A stretch of DNA of 64,000 nucleotides from Leptotrichia massiliensis (GCF_900104625.1 NZ_FNVZ01000005.1:1240001-1304000); one strand, 5' to 3'. Shown: positions 9,757 through 19,892, numbered from the stretch's first letter. Notes: generated from the sequence alone by a model not told the origin. Translations and numbers: made by a program.

Positions 9757-11880
9757 TTAAATCACTTTTTTCTTATTTTTCTCATTTCCCCCTTCAAATA
9801 ATACAATTAATTTATCATTCTTGTTTAATTTAATTGTTTTATTTTTACTTATATTTAAATGAACACCATAATCTTTTTTCTTTTCTATCCTTTCGCTCAT
9901 ATCTCTATATCCTAATAAAATAATTCCTTCATTTGCTACAATTGTAGAAAGCTCTTTAAAAGAGTACTCTCTATTAAAATTTTCAATATAATTATCTGCT
10001 GAAAACAGATAAATTTCACATCCTTCTCCACTAAACAATTCATCGAACACATAATAAAGCCTTTTTTCTTCTGATAATTGGCTGATTACCGAACTTATTA
10101 TCGTATCACTTATTATATAATCAGATACTTCCGTCAATTCTACAATTTCTCTATTCTTTTCATCATATATTTCAATAACAATACTTTTTTCTTTTAACGA
10201 ACATTTATTATTTTTTTCAAGCAATTTTTTTATCAGTAACATTGTAAGCATTGATTTGGCATCCTTTTCTTGTGTTTCAAGATTATCATAACCTAAAATT
10301 ATAATGCTGTCATAACTTTCAAGGTTGAATTTTTCTCCAACATATTCTTTTTCAGAAACTCTGTAATCTGTGATATCTTCATTTGTTACATTTTCAGAAC
10401 CAAAATTATCTTTTAAATGTTTTTCTACTTCCTCATTCATTTTTGCAATTATATGAACTTCTGAATCTATACTCACATATTCGTATAACTCATTAATTAT
10501 TTTATATATTCTCTTATTATATCCTAAAATTAATGTCTTGCTTTTTGGTAAAATTATATCTTCCATACTATTTTTCCATTGAAATTTTTCTATTTTCAAA
10601 TCTTCAAAATAAAATTCAGGATATCCATCATCAGATTGAAAAAGAATAAGTTCATCTCTTTCTTCTATTATACATCCTATATTTTCACCATTTATTACAT
10701 TATTATGAAATTTCTCATACGGATTTAAAATTATATTTTTTCGTACTCCTGGTAATTTTCCTTCTTTGATTTCAGCTTGATAAATTTCCTTTAAGTTGTT
10801 TTTATCCAAATTTTTCTTATATATTCCTAACAGAATACTTGTTGTACAATTTAAAGAAATTTCTTTAAATGTTTTACCTATCAGTTCTTTTCCAACTTTA
10901 GAAAAGTAAATTTCATCATTATCATAATTTAAAATTTCTGTCGCAATTACACTAAAACCTGGCTGTCTACTTGCTTGTGCTGTAATCCGTGATAACCATT
11001 TCTCAGTCGGAATATACAGTATGTTTTCATTTTCTTCATTTTGAAAACAAAAATCCATCAATTCTTTATTATGTTCATCTTTTATTTCTGTAATTATTTT
11101 CTTTGCTTTCTTTCTCAACGCTAAAATACATTTTATAGTATTTATATCTTCTTTATCGTCCTCAGAGGAAAGTATAATTACTGATTCTGCATTTTCAGGA
11201 TGAACTATATTTAAATCATCAGTGTCTATAATACTTCCTGAACGACAATAAATTTTAGTCTGATAAATTTTATGACTTTTTTCACCTAGTGAATTATGAA
11301 ATTTTTTTAACAGTTCTTTTTGATTTATTCTTAAATTTATCTCATCTTCCATTTTTATTTTATCGTTTTTAGAAAGTATCACTATTTTTTTATTTTTGTG
11401 ATTTGCATTTGAAATAACAAGCTCACTTATTATCTTAAATATTGTTGGATTCCATCCTAAAATAAGAGTAAAATCTTTTTTTACAATTTCTGTTTTTCCT
11501 TTACGAATTTCAATAAATAGATTATCAAGTCCAGTTGTCAAAACACCAACTAATGCCCCAAAAATTAATACTCCAAGCAATGTAACTACAGCGGATACTA
11601 TTCTATATCCCCATAATCTGTCATTTTGTAATCCACCTGGATCTATTACACGCAAAAAATTTTGCCAAATTGCTTCAATTAAACTTAAGCTGTCAGTTTC
11701 ATTATCAGGTTTTAAATTCATCAGCACTAACATGACTGAAAATATAATAACTGTCAAAATCATTGTTACTGCTAACCATGCTATTATTGATATGGTTCCT
11801 TTTGACAATGTTTCTTCTAACATACCTTGTATTTTATTTTTCAATTTAATCCTGTTAAAAGAATCGTATTCTTTTTTCAT
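9757..11880 (-). CDS. CASTOR/POLLUX-type ion channel with RCK-like domains
   Basis: A membrane channel-like protein of 707 residues. Transmembrane segments lie at about residues 30-54 and 92-118. Between them is a pore-like stretch ending RVIDPGGLQND, which resembles the ADPG segment of the plant CASTOR/POLLUX (DUF1012) family. The RKGKTEIVKKDFTLILGW motif at about 126-143 is also characteristic. Two cytoplasmic NAD-binding-like (RCK/TrkA-N-like) units follow, the second starting near KTLILGYNKRIYKII. Ion selectivity is not evident from sequence. The gene stands alone between the atp operon and the GHL10 gene. ATG has GGAGG upstream. Confidence 0.8.
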   Translation of the reverse strand: MKKEYDSFNRIKLKNKIQGMLEETLSKGTISIIAWLAVTMILTVIIFSVMLVLMNLKPDNETDSLSLIEAIWQNFLRVIDPGGLQNDRLWGYRIVSAVVTLLGVLIFGALVGVLTTGLDNLFIEIRKGKTEIVKKDFTLILGWNPTIFKIISELVISNANHKNKKIVILSKNDKIKMEDEINLRINQKELLKKFHNSLGEKSHKIYQTKIYCRSGSIIDTDDLNIVHPENAESVIILSSEDDKEDINTIKCILALRKKAKKIITEIKDEHNKELMDFCFQNEENENILYIPTEKWLSRITAQASRQPGFSVIATEILNYDNDEIYFSKVGKELIGKTFKEISLNCTTSILLGIYKKNLDKNNLKEIYQAEIKEGKLPGVRKNIILNPYEKFHNNVINGENIGCIIEERDELILFQSDDGYPEFYFEDLKIEKFQWKNSMEDIILPKSKTLILGYNKRIYKIINELYEYVSIDSEVHIIAKMNEEVEKHLKDNFGSENVTNEDITDYRVSEKEYVGEKFNLESYDSIIILGYDNLETQEKDAKSMLTMLLIKKLLEKNNKCSLKEKSIVIEIYDEKNREIVELTEVSDYIISDTIISSVISQLSEEKRLYYVFDELFSGEGCEIYLFSADNYIENFNREYSFKELSTIVANEGIILLGYRDMSERIEKKKDYGVHLNISKNKTIKLNKNDKLIVLFEGGNEKNKKKVI

Positions 11881-12138
11881 AAAATTTTCCTCCTATTTTT
11901 TTAAGTAATTTTAATTATGTTAAAAATATACCTAAAGTTTTTTAATATCAATTTTTCTTATTAAATAAAAATCAACTCAAGAAAAACTATCATAATTTTT
12001 AAGTCTCTTATTAAATTTTTTACTTAATTTTATAATCTTAGATATTAAAAAAATTAAATTTATTTTTATATTCACACTCTATATTATATCCAATTTTTTA
12101 TTTTTTTCAAATTTTATTCAAATTTCTTTGTAAATTAA

Positions 12139-12187
12139 AAAAATCAGTATCACCAAAGTTATAACAACTTCAATAATACTGATTTTT
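12139..12187 (-). terminator. Intrinsic terminator downstream of the GHL10 gene
   Basis: AAAAATCAGTAT (12139-12150) pairs with ATACTGATTTTT (12176-12187), a perfect 12-bp stem. A smaller inverted repeat (AAGTT/AACTT) sits in the loop. The rest of the gap 11881-12201 is plain AT-rich sequence in which I see nothing else. Confidence 0.75.
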
Positions 12188-12201
12188 TCTAAATTCAGAT
12201 A

Positions 12202-13446
12202 CTAAAATTCCTGATTACCATTATTAGAATAAGGCCCTTGTGCCAAGCTGTTTGTAGCATTTTTAGGATTTGTCAGTAATGATTTGTAGCTAAAGAATAT
12301 ACTTCCTTTTACTTCTGGGTAATTTCTGTTGAAATTCACCTGATTTATTAATTCTTTTGCATTTTGCCAATCATTAACTTTGTATGCGGCTTGTCCGATA
12401 TAAAGGTCTGTTTGCGTTTTCCCTGCATATTTGCTCCACCATTTTACAAGCGTATTGTACTCAGCTGATTTATGCCCTTGATTCCAGTAAATTTGTGGTG
12501 CCACGTAATCTATCCAGCCTTTATTCATCCATAATAAAATATCTGCATATAAATCATCATAATTTTGAACTCCAGCTTTTGTTGCAGAACCTCTTGACGG
12601 ATCAGTGGAAGCATTTCTCCATACTCCAAACGGACTTATTCCAAATTCCACATTTTTATTTTCTTTTTTTATAGAAGTATGCAATTTTTCAACTAATTTA
12701 TTTACATTATCTCTTCTCCAGTCTCCAACTGATGCAAATTTACTTCCATATTTCTGATACTGTGCAGAATCTGGATATTCTTGATTTTTAACTTTGTATG
12801 GATAAAAATAATCATCCATATGAACACCATCAACATCATAATTTTTCACAACTTCAACAATACTATTCACAACATAATCATTAACTTCAGGAATTCCTGG
12901 ATTTAAGTATAATTGCCCACCATAAGCCACTGTCCATTCAGGTTTTTTACGTCCAATATTATCTTTTGACAATCTGTCTCTTGAACCTGATGTAGAAAGT
13001 CTGTATGGATTAAACCATGCATGAAACTCGATTCCTCTTTTGTGCGCTTCTTCTACCATGAATTTTAATGGATCATATCCAGGGTTTATTCCTTGTGTTC
13101 CTGTTAAATACTCAGACCATGGCGAATATTTAGAGGGATAAAAAGCATCAGCCGTTGGCTTGATTTGTACAAACACAGCATTCATATTCCATTTTTTTAC
13201 ATTGTCAAGAATTGTTAAAAATTCTCTTTTCTGCTGCTCTACGCTAAGTCCCTTCTTAGATGGCCAGTCAATATTGCTTACACTTGCTACCCATACTCCT
13301 CTTAATTCGCTGTTTCTTGTTACTTTCTGATTATTAACTTTTGACGCATTTTGGTTGTTTCCCATTATAATATTAGAGGCATTCAAAGTCGCAGCCGTTA
13401 AAACTGTAATTGCTAATAATGATATTTTTTTTAAAATTGATTTCAC
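12202..13446 (-). CDS. Secreted glycoside hydrolase-like protein (GHL10 / DUF187 family)
   Basis: About 414 residues with an N-terminal signal peptide (KSILKKISLLAITVLTAATLNAS). The mature part starts with RGVWVASVSNIDWPS and contains NMNAVFVQIKPTADAFYPS, HAWFNPYRLS and VDGVHMDDYFYPY, all hallmarks of the GHL10 (PF02638) barrel related to YngK. Such proteins act on envelope or extracellular polysaccharide; the substrate here is unknown. The start is probably GTG at 13446, which is 6 bases from AGGAG; a TTG one codon earlier is too close. It probably acts in the periplasm, possibly on peptidoglycan. Confidence 0.85.
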   Translation of the reverse strand: MKSILKKISLLAITVLTAATLNASNIIMGNNQNASKVNNQKVTRNSELRGVWVASVSNIDWPSKKGLSVEQQKREFLTILDNVKKWNMNAVFVQIKPTADAFYPSKYSPWSEYLTGTQGINPGYDPLKFMVEEAHKRGIEFHAWFNPYRLSTSGSRDRLSKDNIGRKKPEWTVAYGGQLYLNPGIPEVNDYVVNSIVEVVKNYDVDGVHMDDYFYPYKVKNQEYPDSAQYQKYGSKFASVGDWRRDNVNKLVEKLHTSIKKENKNVEFGISPFGVWRNASTDPSRGSATKAGVQNYDDLYADILLWMNKGWIDYVAPQIYWNQGHKSAEYNTLVKWWSKYAGKTQTDLYIGQAAYKVNDWQNAKELINQVNFNRNYPEVKGSIFFSYKSLLTNPKNATNSLAQGPYSNNGNQEF

Positions 13447-13549
13447 CAATATCTCCTTTCTGAATGTTAAATCTTCAATATCATTTTAGTACATTTTTCC
13501 TAAATTTTCAATACATTATCCTTATTTTTTTACATTTTTTCAATTTTTC

Positions 13550-14539
13550 TTATTCTTCTCCCAAAGTTGCCACCATAACCGCTTTAATCGTATGCATTCT
13601 ATTTTCAGCCTCATCAAATACAACGGAATTTTTACTTCTGAACACTTCATCAGCAACTTCCATTTCCTTAATTCCGTACTTCTTTTCAATTTCCTGTGCA
13701 ACTTTTGTATTCAAGTCATGAAATGCAGGAAGGCAATGCATAAACAGATAGTCAGGCTTTGCATGTTTTACAAGCTCATTATTTACCTGATAATACGAAA
13801 GTCTATTTATTCTTTCATCCCATACATCGTAAGATTCTCCCATAGAAACCCAGACATCTGTATAAATCACATCTGCATCCTTAACCCCACCAATTCGGTC
13901 ATCGGTAAATGAAACACGCCCTCCATTTTCTTCAGCCAGTTTCAAGGAAGTTTCAGCCAGTTCCTTATCTGGAAAATATTCTTTCGGAGCAACAATTGTA
14001 AAATCCATCCCAAATTTTGCCGCACCAATCATAAGTGAACTTGCCATATTATTTTTTCCATCTCCAAGATACGCAAACTTAATTTCCTTCAAAGTTCCCT
14101 TTTTCTCTAAAATAGTCAAAAAATCCGCTAAAACCTGTGTCGGATGAAACTCAGTCGTAAGCCCGTTCCACACAGGTACTCCAGAATGTTCCGCCAATGC
14201 CTCTACCAAATTTTGTCCATATCCACGATACTCAATTCCATCATAAAATCTTCCCAAAACTTTTGCAGTATCCTCAATCGACTCCTTATCATTCATCTGA
14301 GAAGTAGAAGGCCCAATATAAGTAACATTCGCCCCCTGATCATAAGCCGCAACCTCAAAAGCACATCTAGTCCGTGTCGAAGTCTTTTCAAAAATCAATG
14401 CAATATTTTTACCAGTCAACTTTTTCTCTTCAGTCTTATTTTTCTTATCTTCCTTCAATTTTTTCGCTAAATTCAATAAATATTGTAATTCTTCTGTTGT
14501 AAAGTCTAATAATTTTAAAAACGAACGTCCTTTTAACAT
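13550..14539 (-). CDS. argF: Ornithine carbamoyltransferase
   Basis: Transfers the carbamoyl group to ornithine to make citrulline, in the cytoplasm. The carbamoyl-phosphate motif STRTR is at residues 54-58. HPTQ is present in the second signature region ([12 protein letters not shown]), and the ornithine-site motif MHCLPAFHD is near the C-terminus. The 329-residue length is normal. The catabolic enzyme ArcB has the same fold, but the position at the end of the biosynthetic argCJBD run and the lack of arcA or arcC nearby favour ArgF. argG and argH are not in this window. Confidence 0.93.
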   Translation of the reverse strand: MLKGRSFLKLLDFTTEELQYLLNLAKKLKEDKKNKTEEKKLTGKNIALIFEKTSTRTRCAFEVAAYDQGANVTYIGPSTSQMNDKESIEDTAKVLGRFYDGIEYRGYGQNLVEALAEHSGVPVWNGLTTEFHPTQVLADFLTILEKKGTLKEIKFAYLGDGKNNMASSLMIGAAKFGMDFTIVAPKEYFPDKELAETSLKLAEENGGRVSFTDDRIGGVKDADVIYTDVWVSMGESYDVWDERINRLSYYQVNNELVKHAKPDYLFMHCLPAFHDLNTKVAQEIEKKYGIKEMEVADEVFRSKNSVVFDEAENRMHTIKAVMVATLGEE

Positions 14540-14555
14540 GCCTTTACCTCTTTTC

Positions 14556-15104
14556 TTAATTTTTATTTTTTATTCTAAAATACTCATCTAACACATTTTT
14601 TTCAATTTCCTTCAATTTTTGCACATTTTCAACAATTTTTTTATTCTCTCCAACATACCGAATCAATTTCATATTTTCATCAAAATAGTACCTCTTTTCA
14701 GAAATTTTTGATTTTCTGCTGTCAAAAACTTCTCCAACTTTCATATTATCTCTTTTATACCAGTCAGCGTTCACATAATACGGAACATTATATTTTTCAG
14801 TTTTATCAAAAATAAAATAAACTTTTCCATTTTTTACGTAATACTCCGTCGTTCCTCTCCAGGTTTCACCAAAATATTCAGTTATAATTTTCTTAACAAT
14901 TCCATTTTGAAAATAATATCTTATAACACCGCCCTCTATACTCTGTTCATCATCTTCAATTTCCTTCACAATATAATTCTTTATAGCATTAGTACTTTTA
15001 TAATCTTTCCTAATTTGATCAATCTTACTTTCAACATTTATATTACCAAAACTTACCAAACTAATCAAAACAGCTATTATCACACTTTTTCCAAAAATTT
15101 TCAT
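14556..15104 (-). CDS. Predicted periplasmic protein of unknown function within the arg cluster
   Basis: A protein of 182 residues with a signal peptide ([26 protein letters not shown]). The rest is rich in short aromatic strand patterns ([49 protein letters not shown]) resembling a repeated beta-hairpin, MORN- or antitoxin-like fold. I do not recognise a named family. It sits between argD and argF, 16 bases from argF and on the same strand, so it is probably cotranscribed, but nothing links it to arginine metabolism. ATG has AGGGGAG upstream. Confidence 0.7.
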   Translation of the reverse strand: MKIFGKSVIIAVLISLVSFGNINVESKIDQIRKDYKSTNAIKNYIVKEIEDDEQSIEGGVIRYYFQNGIVKKIITEYFGETWRGTTEYYVKNGKVYFIFDKTEKYNVPYYVNADWYKRDNMKVGEVFDSRKSKISEKRYYFDENMKLIRYVGENKKIVENVQKLKEIEKNVLDEYFRIKNKN

Positions 15105-15192
15105 AAAATCTCCCCTTTAAATTATAATTTTTCATTTATTCAATATAATTTTACCTCAATAACTTCTAATTTACAATATTATTTAAAAAGAA

Positions 15193-16380
15193 TTAAATTG
15201 TTTTTAAAACTTTGTCCAAAATTAAAATTGCCTCATCAATTTCTTCCTTGCTCACATTAAATGGCGGAAAAAATCTTACAACGTTATTTCCAGCTCCAAC
15301 TAACAGCAGACCATTTTCCAATGCTTTTAAAACAACATCTTTTCCCAAGACTCTGCTTTCATCAAATTTTATTCCCAAAAGCAGACCTTTCCCACGAATT
15401 TCCTCAACAAAATTATATTTCCCCTTCAATTCTTCCAATTTTTTAAGAGAATACTGCCCTTTTTCCACAACATCCTTTTCAACCAGTTTATTGTCAATCA
15501 ATTCATGTAAAACAGCATTTGCAACAGCACAGACTAGCGGATTCCCTCCATAAGTTGAACCATGATCTCCAGGCTCTAAAACATCGTTTGCCTTACCCTT
15601 TGTAAGAGCTGCTCCAATTGGAACACCGCCACCAAGCGACTTTGCCACAGTGACAATATCTGGAATAATCTCAAAATTTTCATAAGCAAACAATTTTCCA
15701 GTTCTTCCCATTCCGCATTGAATTTCATCAAAAATTACAAGTGCGTTATATTTTTCACTCAGTTCCTTTATTGCCTGCATAAATTGAGGCGTTGCACTTT
15801 TCAGTCCACTTTCCCCTTGAATCGGCTCCAAAATTATGGCTGCTGTTTTCTCGCTCACTTTTGCCTTCAAATCTTTCACATCATTAAAATTACATTGTGC
15901 AACATTGGAAATCAAAGGCTCAAAAGGTTTCTGATATTTAGGCTGTCCTGTTACTGCCAATGCCCCTGTTGAACGTCCATGAAATGAATTTTTCATATAA
16001 ATTATTTCAGTTTTGTCAATAATTTTATTTCCATTTTCATCATACGATAAATTATTACCGTATTTGCGAGCAATTTTTATTGCCAGTTCAATTGCTTCTG
16101 TTCCGCTGTTAGTAAAAAATACTTTCTCCATCGCACTATTTTGTGTAAGTTTTTTTGCCAGCTCTAATTGGGGCTCGCTGTAATAAAGATTTGAAATATG
16201 TATCAATTTTTTACTTTGTTCAGTCAAAGCATTTATAATTACTGGACTTGCATGCCCTAGACAGTTTACCGATATTCCCGATACAAAATCTAAGTATTCA
16301 TTCCCTTCATTGTCGTAAATATATGTTCCTTTTCCTTTTTCAAATATTTTATTATAACGGTTATACACATTTAATAACAT
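15193..16380 (-). CDS. argD: Acetylornithine aminotransferase
   Basis: A PLP-dependent class III aminotransferase that converts N-acetylglutamate semialdehyde to N-acetylornithine. The PLP-anchoring Lys is Lys247 (TVAKSLGGGVPIGAA), and Asp218 of VIFDEIQCGMGRTG contacts the pyridine nitrogen. NSGTEAIELAIKIAR is the phosphate-binding segment. At 395 residues it is complete. It lies 28 bases after argB in a head-to-tail run with argC, argJ and argB. The family can also act in lysine synthesis (DapC activity), which may matter because dapB is in this genome. Confidence 0.95.
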   Translation of the reverse strand: MLLNVYNRYNKIFEKGKGTYIYDNEGNEYLDFVSGISVNCLGHASPVIINALTEQSKKLIHISNLYYSEPQLELAKKLTQNSAMEKVFFTNSGTEAIELAIKIARKYGNNLSYDENGNKIIDKTEIIYMKNSFHGRSTGALAVTGQPKYQKPFEPLISNVAQCNFNDVKDLKAKVSEKTAAIILEPIQGESGLKSATPQFMQAIKELSEKYNALVIFDEIQCGMGRTGKLFAYENFEIIPDIVTVAKSLGGGVPIGAALTKGKANDVLEPGDHGSTYGGNPLVCAVANAVLHELIDNKLVEKDVVEKGQYSLKKLEELKGKYNFVEEIRGKGLLLGIKFDESRVLGKDVVLKALENGLLLVGAGNNVVRFFPPFNVSKEEIDEAILILDKVLKTI

Positions 16381-16408
16381 TTTTCTTCATTCCTTTCTAA
16401 AATTTAAT

Positions 16409-17281
16409 TTATTTTTTTATTAAAGTTCCAGCTCCTTCCTCTGTAAACAGCTCCAATAATAATGAATGTTCCAGCTTCCCATTTAAAATAACTACATTTT
16501 CTACACCATTTTCAATCGCATCTAGGCAAGTCGTAACTTTTGGCAGCATTCCACCACTAATAATTTCTCGTTCAATTAAATCGTTCACTTTTTTCACATC
16601 AATTTCATCAATAAGCGTCTGCTTATTATTATAATCAAGTAAAATTCCATCAACATCTGTCAAAAATACCAATCTATCTGCCTGTAATTTCCCAGCAATC
16701 GTGCCTGCCACATAATCGGCATTAATATTGTATGTCTGACCATTCTTGTCAACTCCAATAGACGAAATCACAGGAATCACATCATTCGACTCTAACAATT
16801 TTATTACTTCCGTATTAATTTCCTTAATTTCTCCAACAAACCCAATATCAATCTTCTCTCCATCAACTTCAGCAAACTTCTTCTCAACAAACACCATATT
16901 CCCGTCTTTTCCACTAAGTCCAACAGCTTTTCCGCCATATTTATTAATATCCGCAACAATTCCTTTATTTACTTTCCCAGAAAGCACCATTTCCACAATC
17001 TCCACAGTTTCTTCATCAGTTACACGATTTCCATCAATAAATTTGCTCTCTTTTCCAATTTTTTGAAGCATTTCATTAATCTCAGGCCCGCCACCATGCA
17101 CAATCACAGGATTTATTCCAACATATTTCATAAGAACTATATCTTGAATAAACTGCTCCCGTGCAGCAGGATTGACCATCGCACTTCCACCATATTTAAT
17201 CACAATCGTTTTATTATGATATTTTTTTATAAATGGCAACGCTTTTACCAAAATTTTTGCTTTATCTAAATTTGAAATCAT
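16409..17281 (-). CDS. argB: Acetylglutamate kinase
   Basis: Phosphorylates N-acetylglutamate, the second step of arginine synthesis and commonly the feedback-controlled one. The amino-acid-kinase signatures are KYGGSAM near the N-terminus, VIVHGGGPEINEML, and NINADYVAGTIAGKL toward the C-terminus. Length is 290 residues. The N-terminal helix typical of arginine-sensitive hexameric enzymes (MISNLDKAKILVKALPFI) is present, so feedback inhibition by arginine is plausible. A GAAAGGAA site precedes the ATG. Confidence 0.95.
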   Translation of the reverse strand: MISNLDKAKILVKALPFIKKYHNKTIVIKYGGSAMVNPAAREQFIQDIVLMKYVGINPVIVHGGGPEINEMLQKIGKESKFIDGNRVTDEETVEIVEMVLSGKVNKGIVADINKYGGKAVGLSGKDGNMVFVEKKFAEVDGEKIDIGFVGEIKEINTEVIKLLESNDVIPVISSIGVDKNGQTYNINADYVAGTIAGKLQADRLVFLTDVDGILLDYNNKQTLIDEIDVKKVNDLIEREIISGGMLPKVTTCLDAIENGVENVVILNGKLEHSLLLELFTEEGAGTLIKK

Positions 17282-17355
17282 ATTTTTCCTTTCTTTTTAT
17301 CAAAATTTTCTCATTTCTTTAATTTTTAAAAAAATTAACTATATTAAAAAAATTA

Positions 17356-18588
17356 TTAAGTATGGTACTCCGCATTTATTTTCACATAATCGTAACTCAA
17401 GTCACATCCCCACGCAGTCGAAGAAAATTCTCCATCATTCAGTTCAATCAAAATTTCAACTTTCTCATTTTTCAAAATTTTAACAGCCTTTTCATTGTCA
17501 AATTCTATTCCCATGCCATTTTTTGCAACTTGGACTCCTTTTTGTAAAGCATTAATATCATTTCCAAGAAAAATATTTACTTTATCAACAATAAGTTGTG
17601 CTTCAGAATAACCTACAGCACAAAGGATTCTTCCCCAGTTTGGATCTTCCCCAAATACAGCCGCTTTAAAAAGATTTGAAGTTATTACTGATTTTGCAAC
17701 TTTTTGTGCGTCTTTTTTACTTTTTGCCCCAGTTACAGCAACTTCAATTAATTTTGTCGCCCCTTCCCCGTCTTTTGCAATCAGCTTTGCTAGCTCCTGA
17801 TTCACAAAATAAAGCGCCTCTTTAAATTTGCTGTATCCTTCAGAACTTTCATCTACAATTTTTTTATTTTCAGAAGCCCCATTAGCAATAACACAAGCCA
17901 TATCATTTGTACTTGTATCTCCGTCAACTGAAATCATATTAAATGTGCTGTCTGTAATTTCAGAAAATATTTTTTGCAACAACGATTTTTCAATATTTAC
18001 ATCCGTTACTGTGAAAGCCAGCATTGTAGCCATATTTGGATGTATCATCCCAGAACCTTTTGCCATTCCCGCAACTGTTACTGTTTTTCCATCTATTTCA
18101 ATTTCTGCACAAATTTGTTTTGTAAAAGTGTCCGTTGTCATAATCGCAGTTGCCGCATCATTTCCCCCATTTTCCGATATTTCCTTGCAAATTTTACTAA
18201 TTCCAGTTTCTATCTTTTTCATATCCAGCTGAACTCCAATAATTCCAGTAGACTGCACCAAAATTTCTTCTTTTTTGAGTCCCAGCTCATTTGCTGCAAA
18301 TTCCGTCATTTTTTTAGCATTTTCAAGTCCAGTTTCTCCAGTACACGAGTTAGCATTCCCGCTATTTACAATAATCGCCTGTGTATTTCCATTTTTTATA
18401 TTTTCCATATTTAAAATAATCGGAGCTGCTTTTACAAGATTTTTTGTAAACACTGCAGCCGAAACTGCCTTTTTCTCGCTATAAATCAATGCCAAGTCTT
18501 TTTTCCCACTTTTTTTCAACTGTGCCGATATTCCTGCCGCCTTTATCCCTTTAACATTAGTAATTGTCCCATCTTTTATTATTTTCAT
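17356..18588 (-). CDS. argJ: Bifunctional ornithine acetyltransferase / N-acetylglutamate synthase
   Basis: Recycles the acetyl group from acetylornithine to glutamate, so that no argE and often no argA is needed. The protein is made as a precursor that cuts itself before a Thr; the site HPNMATMLAF is present, with the Thr at residue 188 counted from the chosen start. The 410-residue length is normal. The ATG at 18588 has AAAAGGAG eight bases upstream; a GTG three codons earlier overlaps that site. Whether it is mono- or bifunctional cannot be decided by eye. Gap to argC is 21 bases. Confidence 0.95.
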   Translation of the reverse strand: MKIIKDGTITNVKGIKAAGISAQLKKSGKKDLALIYSEKKAVSAAVFTKNLVKAAPIILNMENIKNGNTQAIIVNSGNANSCTGETGLENAKKMTEFAANELGLKKEEILVQSTGIIGVQLDMKKIETGISKICKEISENGGNDAATAIMTTDTFTKQICAEIEIDGKTVTVAGMAKGSGMIHPNMATMLAFTVTDVNIEKSLLQKIFSEITDSTFNMISVDGDTSTNDMACVIANGASENKKIVDESSEGYSKFKEALYFVNQELAKLIAKDGEGATKLIEVAVTGAKSKKDAQKVAKSVITSNLFKAAVFGEDPNWGRILCAVGYSEAQLIVDKVNIFLGNDINALQKGVQVAKNGMGIEFDNEKAVKILKNEKVEILIELNDGEFSSTAWGCDLSYDYVKINAEYHT

Positions 18589-18609
18589 AAAAATCACTCC
18601 TTTTAAAAA

Positions 18610-19659
18610 TTAAATATACATTGATAAAAACTCCAGCCCCATATTTTCTTCAAGCTCAAACATAATATTCATACTTTGAACAGCTTGTCCACCTGCACCT
18701 TTTACGAGGTTGTCAATCGCAGAAATTACAATAATATTTCCAGTTTTTGAGTCATAACAGACACCAATTTCACAAATATTGCTATTTTTCACATTTTTTA
18801 TCTCGGGCAAATTTTCAGTAACCCTTATAAAATACTCATTTTTATAAAAATCATTATAAATTTCATAAATTTTTTCTTCTGTCAAGCTTTCCTTCCATTT
18901 TTCATTCACTTCCAGATAAATTGTTGAAAGAATTCCCCTATTTATTGGTAATAAATGTGGAGTAAACACTACATTAATATCGCTTTCTGATAATTTATCC
19001 ATTTCCTGCTTTATTTCAGGCGTATGTCTATGCTTTAAAACTCCATAAGCCTTAAAACTTTCATTTACTTCTGTAAAAATCGTATCTATTTTGGCACTTC
19101 TCCCTGCTCCTGAAACTCCAGATTTTGAATCAATTATTATTTTATCCGTTTTTACAACTTTATTTTTTAAAAGCGGTGCCGCTCCTAGTATCGCCGATGT
19201 TGGATAACACCCAGGACAGGCAACAACTTGACTTTCCTTTATTTTTCCCCTATTTATCTCAGGCAAGCCATAAACTGCAATCTGATTAATTTCAGGAAAC
19301 TCATGCTTAACATCATACCATTTTTCATAAGTTTCTGAATCATCCAGCCTGAAATCTGCTCCCAAGTCAAAAACTTTTACATTATTTTCGAGCACCTTCT
19401 TAGTCATCTTTTCCGACAATCCATGCGGCAATGCCAAAAACAGCACATCAATTTTTCCAAAATTTTCCTCAGCCTCTTCCTGCGAAATCAATTTCTTCTC
19501 AAAATATTTTTTATAATTTGCATACACCTCGCCCATATTCTCTCCAGCATTTGAATACGAAGAAATAAATTCAATCTCCACTTCTTTATGATTATTCAAT
19601 ATCCATACGAGCTGCTGTCCAGCATACCCAGTCGCTCCAATAACTCCAACTTTTATCAT
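18610..19659 (-). CDS. argC: N-acetyl-gamma-glutamyl-phosphate reductase
   Basis: Reduces acetylglutamyl phosphate to the semialdehyde with NADPH. The Rossmann motif GVIGATGYAGQQL is at the N-terminus and the catalytic Cys is in VACPGCYPTSAI. The length of about 349 residues is normal. I start it at the ATG at 19659, which is 9 bases after GGGAG; an ATG three codons earlier touches that site. It is the first structural gene of the arg operon and lies just downstream of the attenuator-like leader. Confidence 0.95.
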   Translation of the reverse strand: MIKVGVIGATGYAGQQLVWILNNHKEVEIEFISSYSNAGENMGEVYANYKKYFEKKLISQEEAEENFGKIDVLFLALPHGLSEKMTKKVLENNVKVFDLGADFRLDDSETYEKWYDVKHEFPEINQIAVYGLPEINRGKIKESQVVACPGCYPTSAILGAAPLLKNKVVKTDKIIIDSKSGVSGAGRSAKIDTIFTEVNESFKAYGVLKHRHTPEIKQEMDKLSESDINVVFTPHLLPINRGILSTIYLEVNEKWKESLTEEKIYEIYNDFYKNEYFIRVTENLPEIKNVKNSNICEIGVCYDSKTGNIIVISAIDNLVKGAGGQAVQSMNIMFELEENMGLEFLSMYI

Positions 19660-19684
19660 AATTACCATCTCCCTACATTTTTTT

Positions 19685-19772
19685 ATAAAAAAAAGCCCTT
19701 TTTACAGGCTCTAAATAAAATTATACAAATTGTATATAAAAACAAAGAGCCAACAACCCAAAAGTCATTGGC
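19685..19772 (-). promoter_or_regulatory. Attenuator-like RNA of the arginine operon (antiterminator/terminator)
   Basis: On the minus-strand RNA three alternatives compete. A 9-bp hairpin pairs 19764-19772 (GCCAAUGAC) with 19749-19757 (GUUGUUGGC). The antiterminator pairs 19746-19751 (GGCUCU) with 19707-19712 (AGAGCC). The terminator pairs 19706-19710 (AGCCU) with 19694-19698 (GGGCU), followed by about eight U. Part of the first hairpin (19755-19767, UGAC and GGGUU) can instead pair with the end of the leader-peptide coding region (19830-19840, AACCC and GUCA). This is the classical logic of ribosome-mediated attenuation. The pairings are seen directly; the mechanism is inferred. Confidence 0.75.
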
Positions 19773-19817
19773 AAAAGTAAAATTTTTATGTAAAACAGGA
19801 ATTCATTATAAAAATGA

Positions 19818-19892
19818 TTATACACCATCTGACAAGGGTTTATAATTTAATTGTGTAAATTTATTATCCCTTATCCTTCTTATCATTTTCAT
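19818..19892 (-). CDS. Predicted arginine leader peptide (24 codons)
   Basis: Minus-strand ORF beginning ATG at 19890-19892, with AGGAGG eight bases upstream, and ending TAA at 19818-19820. The product starts M-K-M-I-R-R-I-R-D-N-K; codons 5, 6 and 8 are AGA, AGG and AGG. Three Arg codons in four, two of them AGG (which looks uncommon in this AT-rich DNA), lie ahead of the arginine biosynthesis operon, which points to a sensor of charged tRNA-Arg. Its last third overlaps the RNA segment (19830-19840) that can pair with the downstream attenuator. It is too short for ordinary ORF searches. Confidence 0.75.
   Translation of the reverse strand: MKMIRRIRDNKFTQLNYKPLSDGV

Noticed and set aside
13550-14539. 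Catabolic ornithine carbamoyltransferase (arcB)
   Set aside because: Motifs alone do not separate the two, but the position at the end of the argCJBD run and the lack of arcA/arcC nearby favour argF.
19722-19736. Palindrome TATACAAATTGTATA in the arg leader, considered as an ArgR operator
   Set aside because: It does not match the known ARG box and lies inside the transcribed leader between the attenuator arms; it is more likely part of the RNA structure or chance.
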